Shown here one piece after another: positions 23,788-32,096 of a stretch of 62,962 nt of DNA. The notes beneath the pieces are model-generated. The model saw only the letters and a list, made by a program, of their open reading frames with translations. It searched no databases and was not told the origin of the DNA. A program made the position numbers and the translations under genes. This DNA comes from Saccharothrix deserti (GTDB lineage Bacteria > Actinomycetota > Actinomycetes > Mycobacteriales > Pseudonocardiaceae): assembly GCF_009769385.1 (NCBI RefSeq), contig NZ_VKAB01000049.1, positions 1 through 62,962 of the forward strand. The letters run 5' to 3'. The stretch's first letter is position 1. The number at the start of each line of letters is the position of its first letter.

Positions 23788-26400
23788 TCAAGCGCCGAAG
23801 CACAGGAAGCCGGCGCTCGCGGCGAACGCGGCGTCGCCGTTCTCCCGGTGCGCCTCCTGCGCGCCCGCCAGCGCCACCGCGGGCGAGTCGCCCTTGCCCA
23901 ACCTGCGGTGCAGGTCGATCATCAGCGGGGTGGTCACCTCGGCCGGTACCGGGATGACGGGGGCGACCAGGGTGCGGGTGCCGAGGCCCAGCAGTGCCGC
24001 GGTGAAGCCCATCAGCTCGTCGCCCGGCCGCACCGCCGACAGGCCCGAGTCGCACGCCGACAGCACGACCCGCGCCGGCGGTGTGCGCAGGCGTTCGAGG
24101 TCGTAGACCGTCAACGGGCCGTCGGCCAGTTCCAGCGCGGAGAACAGCGGGTTGTCCGCGCGGAACGAGCCGTGCGCCGCCACGTGCGCCAGCGGCGCGC
24201 CGTCCATCGCGGACGCCACCGCGTCGACGGTCGCCGAATCCCCCACCAACACCGACGCCGGACCGGCCAGCGGCGTGATGGCCGAGATCTCCGTCGGCGC
24301 GGCCGGCAACCGCGGACCCGCCGCCAAGACCGCCCGATCGTGTGAAACGAGGGTGGACGTCGCGGCACGCAGCCACACCGTCGCCGACGGCACCACCGTC
24401 ACCGAACGACCCCGGCACGCGGGCAGCGCCGACCACGGCAGACCGCCCAGCCGCCCGGTCGGCGCGAGCACCAGCGGCCGGTCGTCCAGCCGACGTCGCA
24501 GCGGCTCCAGCAGCCTGGTCTGCAGCAACCGGGCCGCGTGCTCCGCGCCCGCGCGCACCGCCGTCCGGTCGACGTGCTCGGGCAGCGTCACCAGCCGGTG
24601 CAGGGCGAACCGCAGCAGCCGCAGCTCGCGCAACGCGCCATCCGACCGCCCGAGCCGGTGCAGCGACGCCCGACCACCCGCCACCACCACGGCCAGCAGC
24701 GCGCCGTCGTGGTCGATGTACTCCACCAACGCCGACGAGCCCAGCGCCCGCGCCAGGTCCCGCACCGCCGGCGGCTTGAACACCGCGCCCCCGCCGCTGG
24801 TCCGCCGGGTCAGCTCGCGCACCCGCTGCTCACCGCGCACCTGCCGTTGCCGCAACGCCGCCGACGGACGCCCCGACGTGGACGCCGCCTCCAGGTCCGC
24901 CGTCACCGCCCGCAGCTCCGCCAGCGCGTCGGCCAGTCCGGAATCCTCCGGCGGCCGGGCCGGCGTCATCCGCAGCGCGCCCGCCCGCCACGCCTCGGCC
25001 CACGAGAGCACCCGTCCCGCCCGACCGCCGGCCACCGCCGTCCGCAGGCCTTCCAACGCCAACGCCTTGCCCTGGGCCCCGCTCAACGCCCGCAGTTCCA
25101 ACGCGCCCAACGACACCCGGTACTCGTCCAGCAGCGCCAGCCCGCGCCGCAACGCGATCTGCGCCCCACGCGCGTTGCCGAGGAGATCGCGCCGCAACGC
25201 CTCGGCGTACCAGCCCTGCACGCGGTGCGCCGCCGGGCCGCCGCGCCGGGCCGCGCCCGCCGTGGTCAACTCCGCCACCGCCCGTTCGCGGTCACCGAGT
25301 TCGCTGGCGACCAGGGCCGCGTCGACCCGTGCCTCCAGGCCCGCCATCGGCCGGCCCAGCGAGTCCAATCTGGACGCCACCCGCGTCAACGCCGTCACCA
25401 GCGCCCGCGTCCGCTGCCCGCTCAAGTACGCCGCACGCAGCTCCAGGTGCCGCGCGCCCTCCGCCCACACCTCGCGCTTCTCCCGGCGGAACCACTTGCG
25501 CGCCGCCACCGCCATCTCCACGGCCGACTCCAGATCACCCTCCAGCAAAGCGATCCGGGCCCGGTAGAACAACGCCTCCGACCGCGCCAGCACGAGCGAG
25601 CCGCCCAGTTCCTCCAACGCCCGGTCGGCCGCCGCCCGCGCCTCCTCCAGCAGCGGCACGGACACCAGCAGCTCCAGCCTGTTGATCAGCAGCGCGGGCC
25701 GCGGCACCTCCAGCCGCCGGTACTCGCGCTCGGCCTCGGCGAACATCGTCAACGCCCGCGGCACGTCACCCGCCCGCGACGCGGAGATGCCCGCGTTCCA
25801 CCGCACGTCCGCCACCGCGAGCGCCTGGTCCAACTCCCGGTACAGCACGGCCGCGCGGTCGAAGTCCTCGTCCGCCGCGCGCAGGCCGCCGGTGTAGGCG
25901 CGCAGCAGCCCCCGGTTGTTCAGCGCCCGAGCCTCGCCGAGCTTGTCGCCGCTGCGCCGGGCCGCGTCGATGGCCCAGTTGTACTCGCGCCGCGCCTCGT
26001 CGTAGCGGCACAGGTAGTGCAGCACGAGCCCGCGCTGCATGCGGGCGATGTCCGCGTCGCCGCCGCGCAGCTCGGGCAAGGCGGCGTTGACCGTGCGCAG
26101 CGCCTGCGCGTGCCGCCCGGTGTTGGACAGCACGAACGCCAGGCTCACCCTGGCGAGCGCGGCCAGCCGCGCCGAACCCGCGCGCTCGGCGACCCGGATC
26201 GACCGGCGCAGGTGTCTCAGGGCGCCGTCGAAATCGTGCAGCTCGCGCAGGGACAGCCCGATCGCGCGCTCCGCGATCGACGCCTCACCCGCGTCCCCCG
26301 CCGCCCGGGCCGCCTTGAGCGCCGAACGACCCATCTCGATCGCCGCGTGCGGATCCCGTTGCCGGGCTTCCAGCGCTGCGGCGGCGGAAACCCCTGCCAC
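23788..26400 (-). CDS. TPR-CHAT caspase-like protease
   Basis: 870 residues. Residues 1-500 are a stack of tetratricopeptide-like repeats (for example GEARALNNRGLLRAYTGG). The C-terminal 300 residues are a CHAT domain of the caspase-like fold: LVEYIDHDGALLAVVVAGG, the catalytic histidine in VAAHGSF (about 743) and the catalytic cysteine in LSACDSG (about 783). The dyad is intact, so it should be an active cysteine peptidase gated by its TPR region. GTG at 26400 has AAGGTGG upstream. It is divergent from the subtilase with 77 bases between starts, which points to a shared control region and a joint role, probably a conflict or cell-fate response. Confidence 0.9.
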   Translation of the reverse strand: MAGVSAAAALEARQRDPHAAIEMGRSALKAARAAGDAGEASIAERAIGLSLRELHDFDGALRHLRRSIRVAERAGSARLAALARVSLAFVLSNTGRHAQALRTVNAALPELRGGDADIARMQRGLVLHYLCRYDEARREYNWAIDAARRSGDKLGEARALNNRGLLRAYTGGLRAADEDFDRAAVLYRELDQALAVADVRWNAGISASRAGDVPRALTMFAEAEREYRRLEVPRPALLINRLELLVSVPLLEEARAAADRALEELGGSLVLARSEALFYRARIALLEGDLESAVEMAVAARKWFRREKREVWAEGARHLELRAAYLSGQRTRALVTALTRVASRLDSLGRPMAGLEARVDAALVASELGDRERAVAELTTAGAARRGGPAAHRVQGWYAEALRRDLLGNARGAQIALRRGLALLDEYRVSLGALELRALSGAQGKALALEGLRTAVAGGRAGRVLSWAEAWRAGALRMTPARPPEDSGLADALAELRAVTADLEAASTSGRPSAALRQRQVRGEQRVRELTRRTSGGGAVFKPPAVRDLARALGSSALVEYIDHDGALLAVVVAGGRASLHRLGRSDGALRELRLLRFALHRLVTLPEHVDRTAVRAGAEHAARLLQTRLLEPLRRRLDDRPLVLAPTGRLGGLPWSALPACRGRSVTVVPSATVWLRAATSTLVSHDRAVLAAGPRLPAAPTEISAITPLAGPASVLVGDSATVDAVASAMDGAPLAHVAAHGSFRADNPLFSALELADGPLTVYDLERLRTPPARVVLSACDSGLSAVRPGDELMGFTAALLGLGTRTLVAPVIPVPAEVTTPLMIDLHRRLGKGDSPAVALAGAQEAHRENGDAAFAASAGFLCFGA

Positions 26401-26477
26401 GAACCCACCTTATTACCAGGACCGCCGTGGTAGCTTGCTCTGGCTCAGCACCCGTCGACGCTGCTGTGAGGCCCTCG

Positions 26478-27680
26478 GTGTCCGAACCATCGAACAGATC
26501 GGCGCTCTACCAAGAAGCCTTCCAACAGGCGATCCTCGACCACAAGAGCTACCGGCTCCACGCCGAGCGCGGGCGGGAATTCGTGTTCGTCGCCGGTGAG
26601 CTGCTGACCATTCGCGAGGACGCCGACCGGGTCAGCCGGAAACTGGTGCAGAACAACATCGGCAACGAGCGCGGCAAGGATTTCGACGGAATGGTCCGGT
26701 TGGTGCTGCCGCGCAATTCCGACGACATCCCGGACATCGTCCGCCTGCTGCGCGACCCGCGGCAGTGGCCCGGCGAGCGCACGCCGTTCGTCCAGCCGCA
26801 CCACGTGCTGTTCGGCCACGGCGGCAACATGCACGGCCACCCCGGTCAGCCGCCGCACGTCGGCACGCCGCTCGCGGACCCGGACAAGAGCACCTCCGAG
26901 CACGGCAAGGGTGTGGTCGTCGGCATCCTCGACACGGGCATCTCCCGGACCGCCGGGAGCGATCACCCGCTGTGGCTGGCCGACGCGTTCATCCCGAAAC
27001 CCGAAGAGGTCGACGCCGCTTACGCGCACGACGACGTGTTCGCCTTGGAGGGCGGGCACGGCACGTTCGTCGCGGGCGTGATGCGCCAGGCCGCGCCGGG
27101 CGTCCGGTTCGACCCGGAGAAGGCGCTCGACCCGACGGGCCTGGGCACCGAGGAGGACTTCGTCCGGGCGCTGTCGTCGTTCGACGAGAAGGTCCGGATC
27201 GTCAACATCTCGATGGGCTGCTTCACCCAGGACGACACGGCGTCCGAACCGATCCGCCGGGCGCTCGCGACCCTGCCCGACGACGTCGTGGTCGTCGCGT
27301 CGGCGGGCAACCAGGGCACCACCAGACCCAGCTGGCCCGCCGCGCTCTACGGCGTGGTCGCGGTGGCCGCGGTCGCCGAGGAGCGCGACGGCAGCCGTGC
27401 GCCCGCCTGCTACTCCAACCACGGGCACTGGGTGGACGCGTGCGCCGTCGGCAACCGGACCAGCACGTTCCTCAAGGGCCGGTGGGAGCTGCCGGGCCTG
27501 CCGGCGGACGTCTACGACCGGTTCGCCTACTGGCTGGGTACCTCGTTCGCCGCACCGCACGTCGCCGGCCGGATCGCCGCCACGATGACCGAGCACGGCC
27601 TGTCCGCGATCGACGCGCGGGACAAGCTGCTCAGCGGCCGACCGGAGTTCTTCCCCGGCTACGGAGTTCTGGTCGAGTAA
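26478..27680 (+). CDS. Cytosolic subtilisin-family (S8) serine peptidase
   Basis: 400 residues with the complete catalytic set: Asp in VVGILDTG (about 152), His in GGHGTFVAGV (about 194), oxyanion Asn in ASAGNQG (about 278) and Ser in LGTSFAAPHVAG (about 356). There is no signal peptide or membrane segment, so it probably acts inside the cell. The first 130 residues are a family-specific region (ALYQEAFQQAILDHKSYRL) rather than a typical I9 propeptide. GTG at 26478 is preferred (GAGG six bases upstream); GTG at 26427 and 26466 are alternatives. It is divergent from the CHAT protease and precedes the sigma factor. Confidence 0.9.
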   Translation: MSEPSNRSALYQEAFQQAILDHKSYRLHAERGREFVFVAGELLTIREDADRVSRKLVQNNIGNERGKDFDGMVRLVLPRNSDDIPDIVRLLRDPRQWPGERTPFVQPHHVLFGHGGNMHGHPGQPPHVGTPLADPDKSTSEHGKGVVVGILDTGISRTAGSDHPLWLADAFIPKPEEVDAAYAHDDVFALEGGHGTFVAGVMRQAAPGVRFDPEKALDPTGLGTEEDFVRALSSFDEKVRIVNISMGCFTQDDTASEPIRRALATLPDDVVVVASAGNQGTTRPSWPAALYGVVAVAAVAEERDGSRAPACYSNHGHWVDACAVGNRTSTFLKGRWELPGLPADVYDRFAYWLGTSFAAPHVAGRIAATMTEHGLSAIDARDKLLSGRPEFFPGYGVLVE

Positions 27681-27704
27681 CCCGCCGGGCACGAGTGTCC
27701 GCCG

Positions 27705-27768
27705 GTGCGTGTATCTGCCGGTGCGTGTATCTGCCGGTGCGTGTATCTGTTGGTGCGTGTATCTGTTG
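27705..27768 (+). repeat. 16-bp tandem repeat, four copies, upstream of the ECF-like sigma gene
   Basis: The unit GGTGCGTGTATCTGYY repeats at 27705, 27721, 27737 and 27753 with only the last two bases varying. The array fills much of the 208-base gap between the subtilase stop and the sigma-factor start. The period of 16 cannot be coding and places copies at about one and a half helical turns. Confidence 0.9.
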
Positions 27769-27888
27769 GCCGGGTGGTCGCTCCGTAGTGTGTGGCAGCA
27801 ACGAATCCGAAGTCCGTGACCCGGCTGGGGTCCGCGCCGGCGACGACCGGGGCGGAGGCGCAGCATCCCCTGGACAAGAGGAGGGGAC

Positions 27889-28521
27889 GTGACCCCTGCA
27901 TCCCCGATCGCCACGCTGGTGGCCGCCGCCGCGGAGGGCGACCGACGAGCGTGGAACGAGATCGTGGAGCGCTACACGCCCCTGGTGCTGGCGGTGGTCC
28001 ACCGGCACCGGTTGCGTCCCGCGGACGTGGCGGACGTGAACCAGACGGTGTGGTTGCGGCTGGTCGAGCAGGTCGGCAGGCTCCGCGAAGCGGACGCGCT
28101 GCCCGGCTGGATCGCCACCACGACCCGCAACGAGTGCCTGCGGGTGCTGCGGGTGCAGCAGCGCGTCCAACCGTTCGACCCGCAGTCCGAGGACGAGCCG
28201 GTGAGCCCGGACGACGCGGTCGCGGACCTGGACGAGGAGATGGAGGCCGCGCAGCGGCGGCAGGCGCTGCGCGAGGGTTTCCGGTCGCTGTCCCGGCAGT
28301 GCCAGGTGTTGTTGACGAGGTTGATGGCGGACCCGCCGCCCAGCTACGCGGTGGTCAGCGAGCAGTTGGCGATGCCGGTGGGCAGCATCGGGCCCACCCG
28401 GATCAGGTGCCTGGACAAGTTGCGGAAGACTCCCGCGGTGCTGAGGCTGGTCAGCCCGCGACCGGTGGACGGAGGAGGTGTGCTCGGTGTTGAGGGACGA
28501 TCCGGGGTGGGAAAGCGATGA
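27889..28521 (+). CDS. ECF-like RNA polymerase sigma factor of the CHAT-subtilase locus
   Basis: 210 residues with region 2 (WNEIVERYTPLVLAVVHRHRL, then ADVNQTVWLRLVEQVGRLREADALPGWIATTTRNECLRVLR) and region 4 (LSRQCQVLLTRLMADPPPSYAVVSEQLAMPVGSIGPTRIRCLDKLRK), with no region 3, as in ECF factors. GTG at 27889 follows GAGGAGGGG. It overlaps the next gene by 35 bases. The usual membrane anti-sigma partner is missing; sigma factors of this type often sit beside CHAT and subtilase genes in actinobacteria and may be controlled by those proteases or by the downstream protein. Confidence 0.88.
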   Translation: MTPASPIATLVAAAAEGDRRAWNEIVERYTPLVLAVVHRHRLRPADVADVNQTVWLRLVEQVGRLREADALPGWIATTTRNECLRVLRVQQRVQPFDPQSEDEPVSPDDAVADLDEEMEAAQRRQALREGFRSLSRQCQVLLTRLMADPPPSYAVVSEQLAMPVGSIGPTRIRCLDKLRKTPAVLRLVSPRPVDGGGVLGVEGRSGVGKR

Positions 28522-28966
28522 GGTGCTGCTGCGGGAGCTGCGGGCGGCGCTCGCCGAGGAGCACGACGTGCCCGAGCACATCCTCCAGGCGGCGCGTGCC
28601 GCGTACACGTGGCGCACGGTCGACGCCGAGCTGATCGCGCTGACCAGCTACGACTCGGTCCTGGACACGGAGTTGGCGGTGCGGGCGCGGGCGGCGACGA
28701 CGGCGCGGCAGCTCGTGTTCGACGCCGAGGGCGTGTCCGTGCAGGTCGAGGTGACCGAGGCGGGTGTCGCGGGCCAGGTGCTGCCCGCGCGGCCGGGCCG
28801 TGTGCTGCTGGTCACCGCGACCAGGCCGGGGAAGGAAGCGGAGTCGGAGGAGGCGGAGTTGGACGAGATGGGCATGTTCCTGCTCGGCCCGCCGCCCTCG
28901 GGTCCGGTGCGGTTCCGGTGTGAGATCGACGGCACGACCGTGGTGACGGACTGGGTCAACGTCTAG
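28487..28966 (+). CDS. Small partner protein of the sigma factor, function unknown
   Basis: 159 residues, overlapping the sigma gene by 35 bases. The N-terminal half is helical (LLRELRAALAEEHDVPEHILQAARAAYTWRTVDAEL). The C-terminal half is beta-rich with ARQLVFDAEGVSVQVEV, GQVLPARPGRVLLV and the ending MGMFLLGPPPSGPVRFRCEIDG, reminiscent of small carboxypeptidase-regulatory-like beta domains that accompany such sigma factors. It may restrain or target the sigma factor; this is inference from position. GTG at 28487 lies eight bases after GGAGGAGG. Confidence 0.7.
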   Translation: MLRDDPGWESDEVLLRELRAALAEEHDVPEHILQAARAAYTWRTVDAELIALTSYDSVLDTELAVRARAATTARQLVFDAEGVSVQVEVTEAGVAGQVLPARPGRVLLVTATRPGKEAESEEAELDEMGMFLLGPPPSGPVRFRCEIDGTTVVTDWVNV

Positions 28967-29109
28967 TTTTGTCGCGGTCGTCCGCGCCGCGGCGGTTTCG
29001 GGTCGGCGCAAGCCTTGACGGCGGTGGCTGTGGGTCCGGAAGATTCACCCACCCGATCTTCGACCCCACCACCGCACCCCACTACCGCACACACCCCGCA
29101 CACCACCAC

Positions 29110-30660
29110 ATGACCAAGCCGGACGGAACCACCCTCGCCGCGGCGAACGCTCCCGCGGTGGCCGAGGTGTGCCTGGACGACGAGGCGTGGACACACGCGC
29201 TGCCGGCGATGTTCCGGCAGGTCTTCATCGACTCCGCCGCGGGCATCGCGGTGTTCGACGCGGACGGCACGCTGGTGGGGGTCAACCCGGCGCTGGTGGA
29301 GATGCTGCCCTCGGTCGACCCGGCGAAGTTGTTCTCCCCCCGGACGGGCCGGGTGCAACGGCAGTTCACCAACGCCGACGGCGATCCGGTGTGGACGACC
29401 GTGGCGGTGTCCGTGGTGCGCGACCCGGACGGTCGGCCCCAGTGGCACGTCGCCGTGGTCGAGGACACGACCGAGCAGCGGGTGCTGCGGGACTACCTGC
29501 GCCACCAGGCGCTGCACGACGTGCTGACCGGTCTGCCGAACCGGCAGAGCTTCCTGCCGAAGCTGGAGCAGGTGCTGAGCCGGCCGGGCTCGATCACGTT
29601 GTGCTACCTGGACGTGGACAGCGTCGCCATCGTCAACGACGGCCTCGGCTACGAGGCCGGTGACGAGCTGCTGAAGGTGGTGGCGCAGCGGCTGACCGCG
29701 GTGGTGGCCGACGAGAACGCCACGGTGGCGCGCATCGGCGGCGACGAGTTCGTGGTGCTGATCGAGGACTCGCCCACCACGCCGGGGATCTCCGCGCTGG
29801 CCGAGGCGATCGAGGCCGCGCTCACCGAGCCGGTGCACCTCGCCGGGCACGGTGTCGGCGTGTCGGCGGGCATGGGTTTCGTCCGCACGTCGGCGCGCGG
29901 GTCGGACGCGATGGCGTTGCTGCGCCAGGCGCACAGCACGCTGCGCCGCGCGGAGAGCGGTGGCAAGGGCCAGTGGGGCATCTACGACGCCGGGCAGGAC
30001 GCCCGCGACCGCACCCGCCTGTCGCTGCTCGCGACGATGCCGGGCGCGTTGCAGAACGGCGAGATCGCGCTGGACTACCCGTCGGTGGAACGGGACGGCG
30101 AGCGGGTCGCGGTGGCGGTACGGCTGCGGTGGCACGAGGCGGAGTTCGGCCCGGTGTCGCACGAGGAGTGCCTGCGGTTCGCCGACGAGCTGGGCCTCAG
30201 CGGTCAGCTGGCCGAGTGGGTGCTGGAGGAGGCGTGCGGTTTCGCGGTGTCCGAGGAGCTGCCGGTGCTGGTGCGGCTGTCACCGGACCAGTCGCGGGAC
30301 CCGGACCTGACCGCGCAGGTCGCGGAGGCGTTGCGCGCCTCGGGCCTGGCGCCGCAGTGGCTGTGGCTCAGCCTGGCCGCGCCGACCCTGGTCGAGGACC
30401 TGGACGCGGTGGAGGACAACCTGACCACGTTGGCGGACATGGGTGTCCGCCGCCTGCTGCACGGGGTCACGTTCGCCCTGCCGGAACTGTCCGTTGTGGA
30501 GCGTCAGGTGCTGCACGGCGTGGAGCCCGCCGCGCTGCCGCCGGAACCGTTGGCGCGCAAGGCGTTGGCCGCGGTGCTGCCGCTGGTGCGGGCGACCGGC
30601 GCGCTGGTCGTCAGCGACGGGGAGCTGCCGGAGGCGGACCTGGTCGTGCGATCGAGATGA
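29110..30660 (+). CDS. PAS-GGDEF protein with degenerate EAL-like domain
   Basis: 516 residues, no membrane segment. PAS domain at about 35-125 (FIDSAAGIAVFDADGTLVGVNPALVEML, ending VVEDTTEQ). The GGDEF domain begins HDVLTGLPNRQSF, with an intact active-site motif RIGGDEFVVL at about 210. Residues 340-510 align in layout with an EAL phosphodiesterase domain but lack the EAL signature: the start reads EIALDYPSVERDGERV and metal-ligand motifs are not seen. It is therefore probably a diguanylate cyclase with a regulatory, non-catalytic EAL relic. ATG at 29110; there is no clear Shine-Dalgarno site. The 3' end overlaps the next gene on the opposite strand by 50 bases. Confidence 0.85.
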   Translation: MTKPDGTTLAAANAPAVAEVCLDDEAWTHALPAMFRQVFIDSAAGIAVFDADGTLVGVNPALVEMLPSVDPAKLFSPRTGRVQRQFTNADGDPVWTTVAVSVVRDPDGRPQWHVAVVEDTTEQRVLRDYLRHQALHDVLTGLPNRQSFLPKLEQVLSRPGSITLCYLDVDSVAIVNDGLGYEAGDELLKVVAQRLTAVVADENATVARIGGDEFVVLIEDSPTTPGISALAEAIEAALTEPVHLAGHGVGVSAGMGFVRTSARGSDAMALLRQAHSTLRRAESGGKGQWGIYDAGQDARDRTRLSLLATMPGALQNGEIALDYPSVERDGERVAVAVRLRWHEAEFGPVSHEECLRFADELGLSGQLAEWVLEEACGFAVSEELPVLVRLSPDQSRDPDLTAQVAEALRASGLAPQWLWLSLAAPTLVEDLDAVEDNLTTLADMGVRRLLHGVTFALPELSVVERQVLHGVEPAALPPEPLARKALAAVLPLVRATGALVVSDGELPEADLVVRSR

Positions 30661-31363
30661 TCTCGCGGCTGGTGTCGGTCAACGGGCTGCGATCCCAGAA
30701 GCCGTAGCGCTCGGCCACCTCGAACCCGGTCTCCCGCAGCAGCGCGTCGAGGTGATCGGCCTCGGTGAACCGGAGCGTGCCCCAGTCGACGACCGGCTCG
30801 GGCCAGTCGGGGCTGCTGTGCGTCTCGCTGAACCGCACCAGGCCGTTCTCCACGCTCGCCACGTGGTGCTCGACGCGCACCCGCTCGCCGCGCTCGCCGA
30901 CGATGTCCATGCCGTACTCGGGCGCCCACCGCTCCCACGCCCGCGCGCCGGGGTTGCGGGTCTCGAACGCGAACCGCCCGCCCGGTCCGAGCGCCTGGCG
31001 GATGGCGGTGAACTGCTCGCGCACCTCGTCGTCGGTGAGGAAGATCTGGAAAACGTGCCCCGCCATGACGACCAGGTCGAACTCGCCGTCGAACGACACC
31101 GTGCCGAGGTGGCCCTCGACCCATTCCACGTCGGGGGTCCGGCGGGCCACCGCGAGCATCGCCGGGTCGGGGTCGAGCCCGACGAGGCGGCCGGGATGAC
31201 CGCTGGTCCGCGCCACGCTGAGCAGCATGCCGGTGCCGCAGCCGACGTCGAGCACGGCGTCCGCGGCCATCACCAGGTCGAGGTAGAAGTCGTCGCTCGG
31301 GCCCCACTCGTTGACCAGGTCGTAGTAGGCGGCCACGTCCTGGTTCACCGGTTGCTCGGTCAC
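30611..31363 (-). CDS. Class I SAM-dependent methyltransferase
   Basis: 250 residues with the Rossmann methyltransferase motif I VLDVGCGTGMLL, the acidic end of strand two LVGLDPDPAML, and FDLVVMAGHVFQIF for motif IV. The C-terminal part (THSSPDWPEPVVDWGTLRFTEADHLDALLRETGFEVAERYGFWDRSPL) resembles small-molecule methyltransferases of unknown substrate. GTG at 31363. The last 50 bases overlap the 3' end of the GGDEF gene on the other strand. Confidence 0.85.
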   Translation of the reverse strand: MTEQPVNQDVAAYYDLVNEWGPSDDFYLDLVMAADAVLDVGCGTGMLLSVARTSGHPGRLVGLDPDPAMLAVARRTPDVEWVEGHLGTVSFDGEFDLVVMAGHVFQIFLTDDEVREQFTAIRQALGPGGRFAFETRNPGARAWERWAPEYGMDIVGERGERVRVEHHVASVENGLVRFSETHSSPDWPEPVVDWGTLRFTEADHLDALLRETGFEVAERYGFWDRSPLTDTSREIISIARPGPPPAAPRR

Positions 31364-31386
31364 CCGCCCGAGTGTGGCCCGGACAC

Positions 31387-31424
31387 GCTCCGGCCGCGAG
31401 CGAATTTCCGCTCGCGGCCGGAGC
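31387..31424 (-). terminator. Hairpin terminator of the conservon
   Basis: A perfect 16-bp inverted repeat (GCTCCGGCCGCGAGCG and its complement) with the loop AATTTC, 20 bases beyond the cvnD stop and just before the methyltransferase start. Confidence 0.7.
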
Positions 31425-31444
31425 GGCGGGTCTCGGGTCGGGTG

Positions 31445-32041
31445 TCAGGCGAAGGTCGGCTGCATCATCGCGTGCTGGACCAACGTGATCAGCGTCTGCT
31501 TGGTGGACTGCCGGTTGCGCGCGTCGCAGGGCACGATCGGCACCGACTGGTCGATCGTCAGCGCCTCCCGGATGTCCTCGATGCGGTGGTGCAGCAACCC
31601 GTCGAAGCAGTTCACGCCCACCACGTAGGGCAGCTCGCGGTCCTCGAAGAAGTCGATCGAGGCGAACGCGTCCGACAGCCTGCGGGTGTCGACCAGCACG
31701 ACCGCGCCGATCGCGCCCCGCACCAGGTCGTCCCACATGAACCAGAAGCGGTGCTGGCCCGGTGTGCCGAACAGGTACAGGATCAGGTCGCTGTCCAGCG
31801 ACACCCGGCCGAAGTCCATGGCCACCGTGGTGGTCATCTTGTTCGGCGTGGCCGACAGGTCGTCCACGCCGACGCTGGCCTCGGTCATCACCGCCTCGGT
31901 GGTCAGCGGCACGATCTCCGAGACCGACCCGACGAAGGTCGTCTTGCCGACACCGAACCCACCCGCGACCACGATCTTGGTCGATGTGACGGACAGGCTC
32001 GCCGCGGATGACCCCGGCCGTCCGGGAGCGCCACCGCTCAT
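31445..32041 (-). CDS. cvnD: Conservon small GTPase-like ATP/GTP-binding protein CvnD
   Basis: 198 residues of the MglA/Ras-like conservon GTPase. P-loop VVAGGFGVGKTTFVGSV, switch region with TEASVGVDDL, the G3-type region LYLFGTPGQHRFWFMWDDLVRGAIGAVVLVDTRRL, and G4-like GVNCFDG. It cycles between nucleotide states and relays signals from the CvnA sensor. ATG at 32041, 55 bases after the cvnB stop. In other conservons the DUF742 gene cvnC would fill this place. Confidence 0.92.
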   Translation of the reverse strand: MSGGAPGRPGSSAASLSVTSTKIVVAGGFGVGKTTFVGSVSEIVPLTTEAVMTEASVGVDDLSATPNKMTTTVAMDFGRVSLDSDLILYLFGTPGQHRFWFMWDDLVRGAIGAVVLVDTRRLSDAFASIDFFEDRELPYVVGVNCFDGLLHHRIEDIREALTIDQSVPIVPCDARNRQSTKQTLITLVQHAMMQPTFA

Positions 32042-32096
32042 GTTGCTCTGCTTTCCCTTAGTAGTAGGACCTCGCCGGGTGGTGGGACCTCAGACC

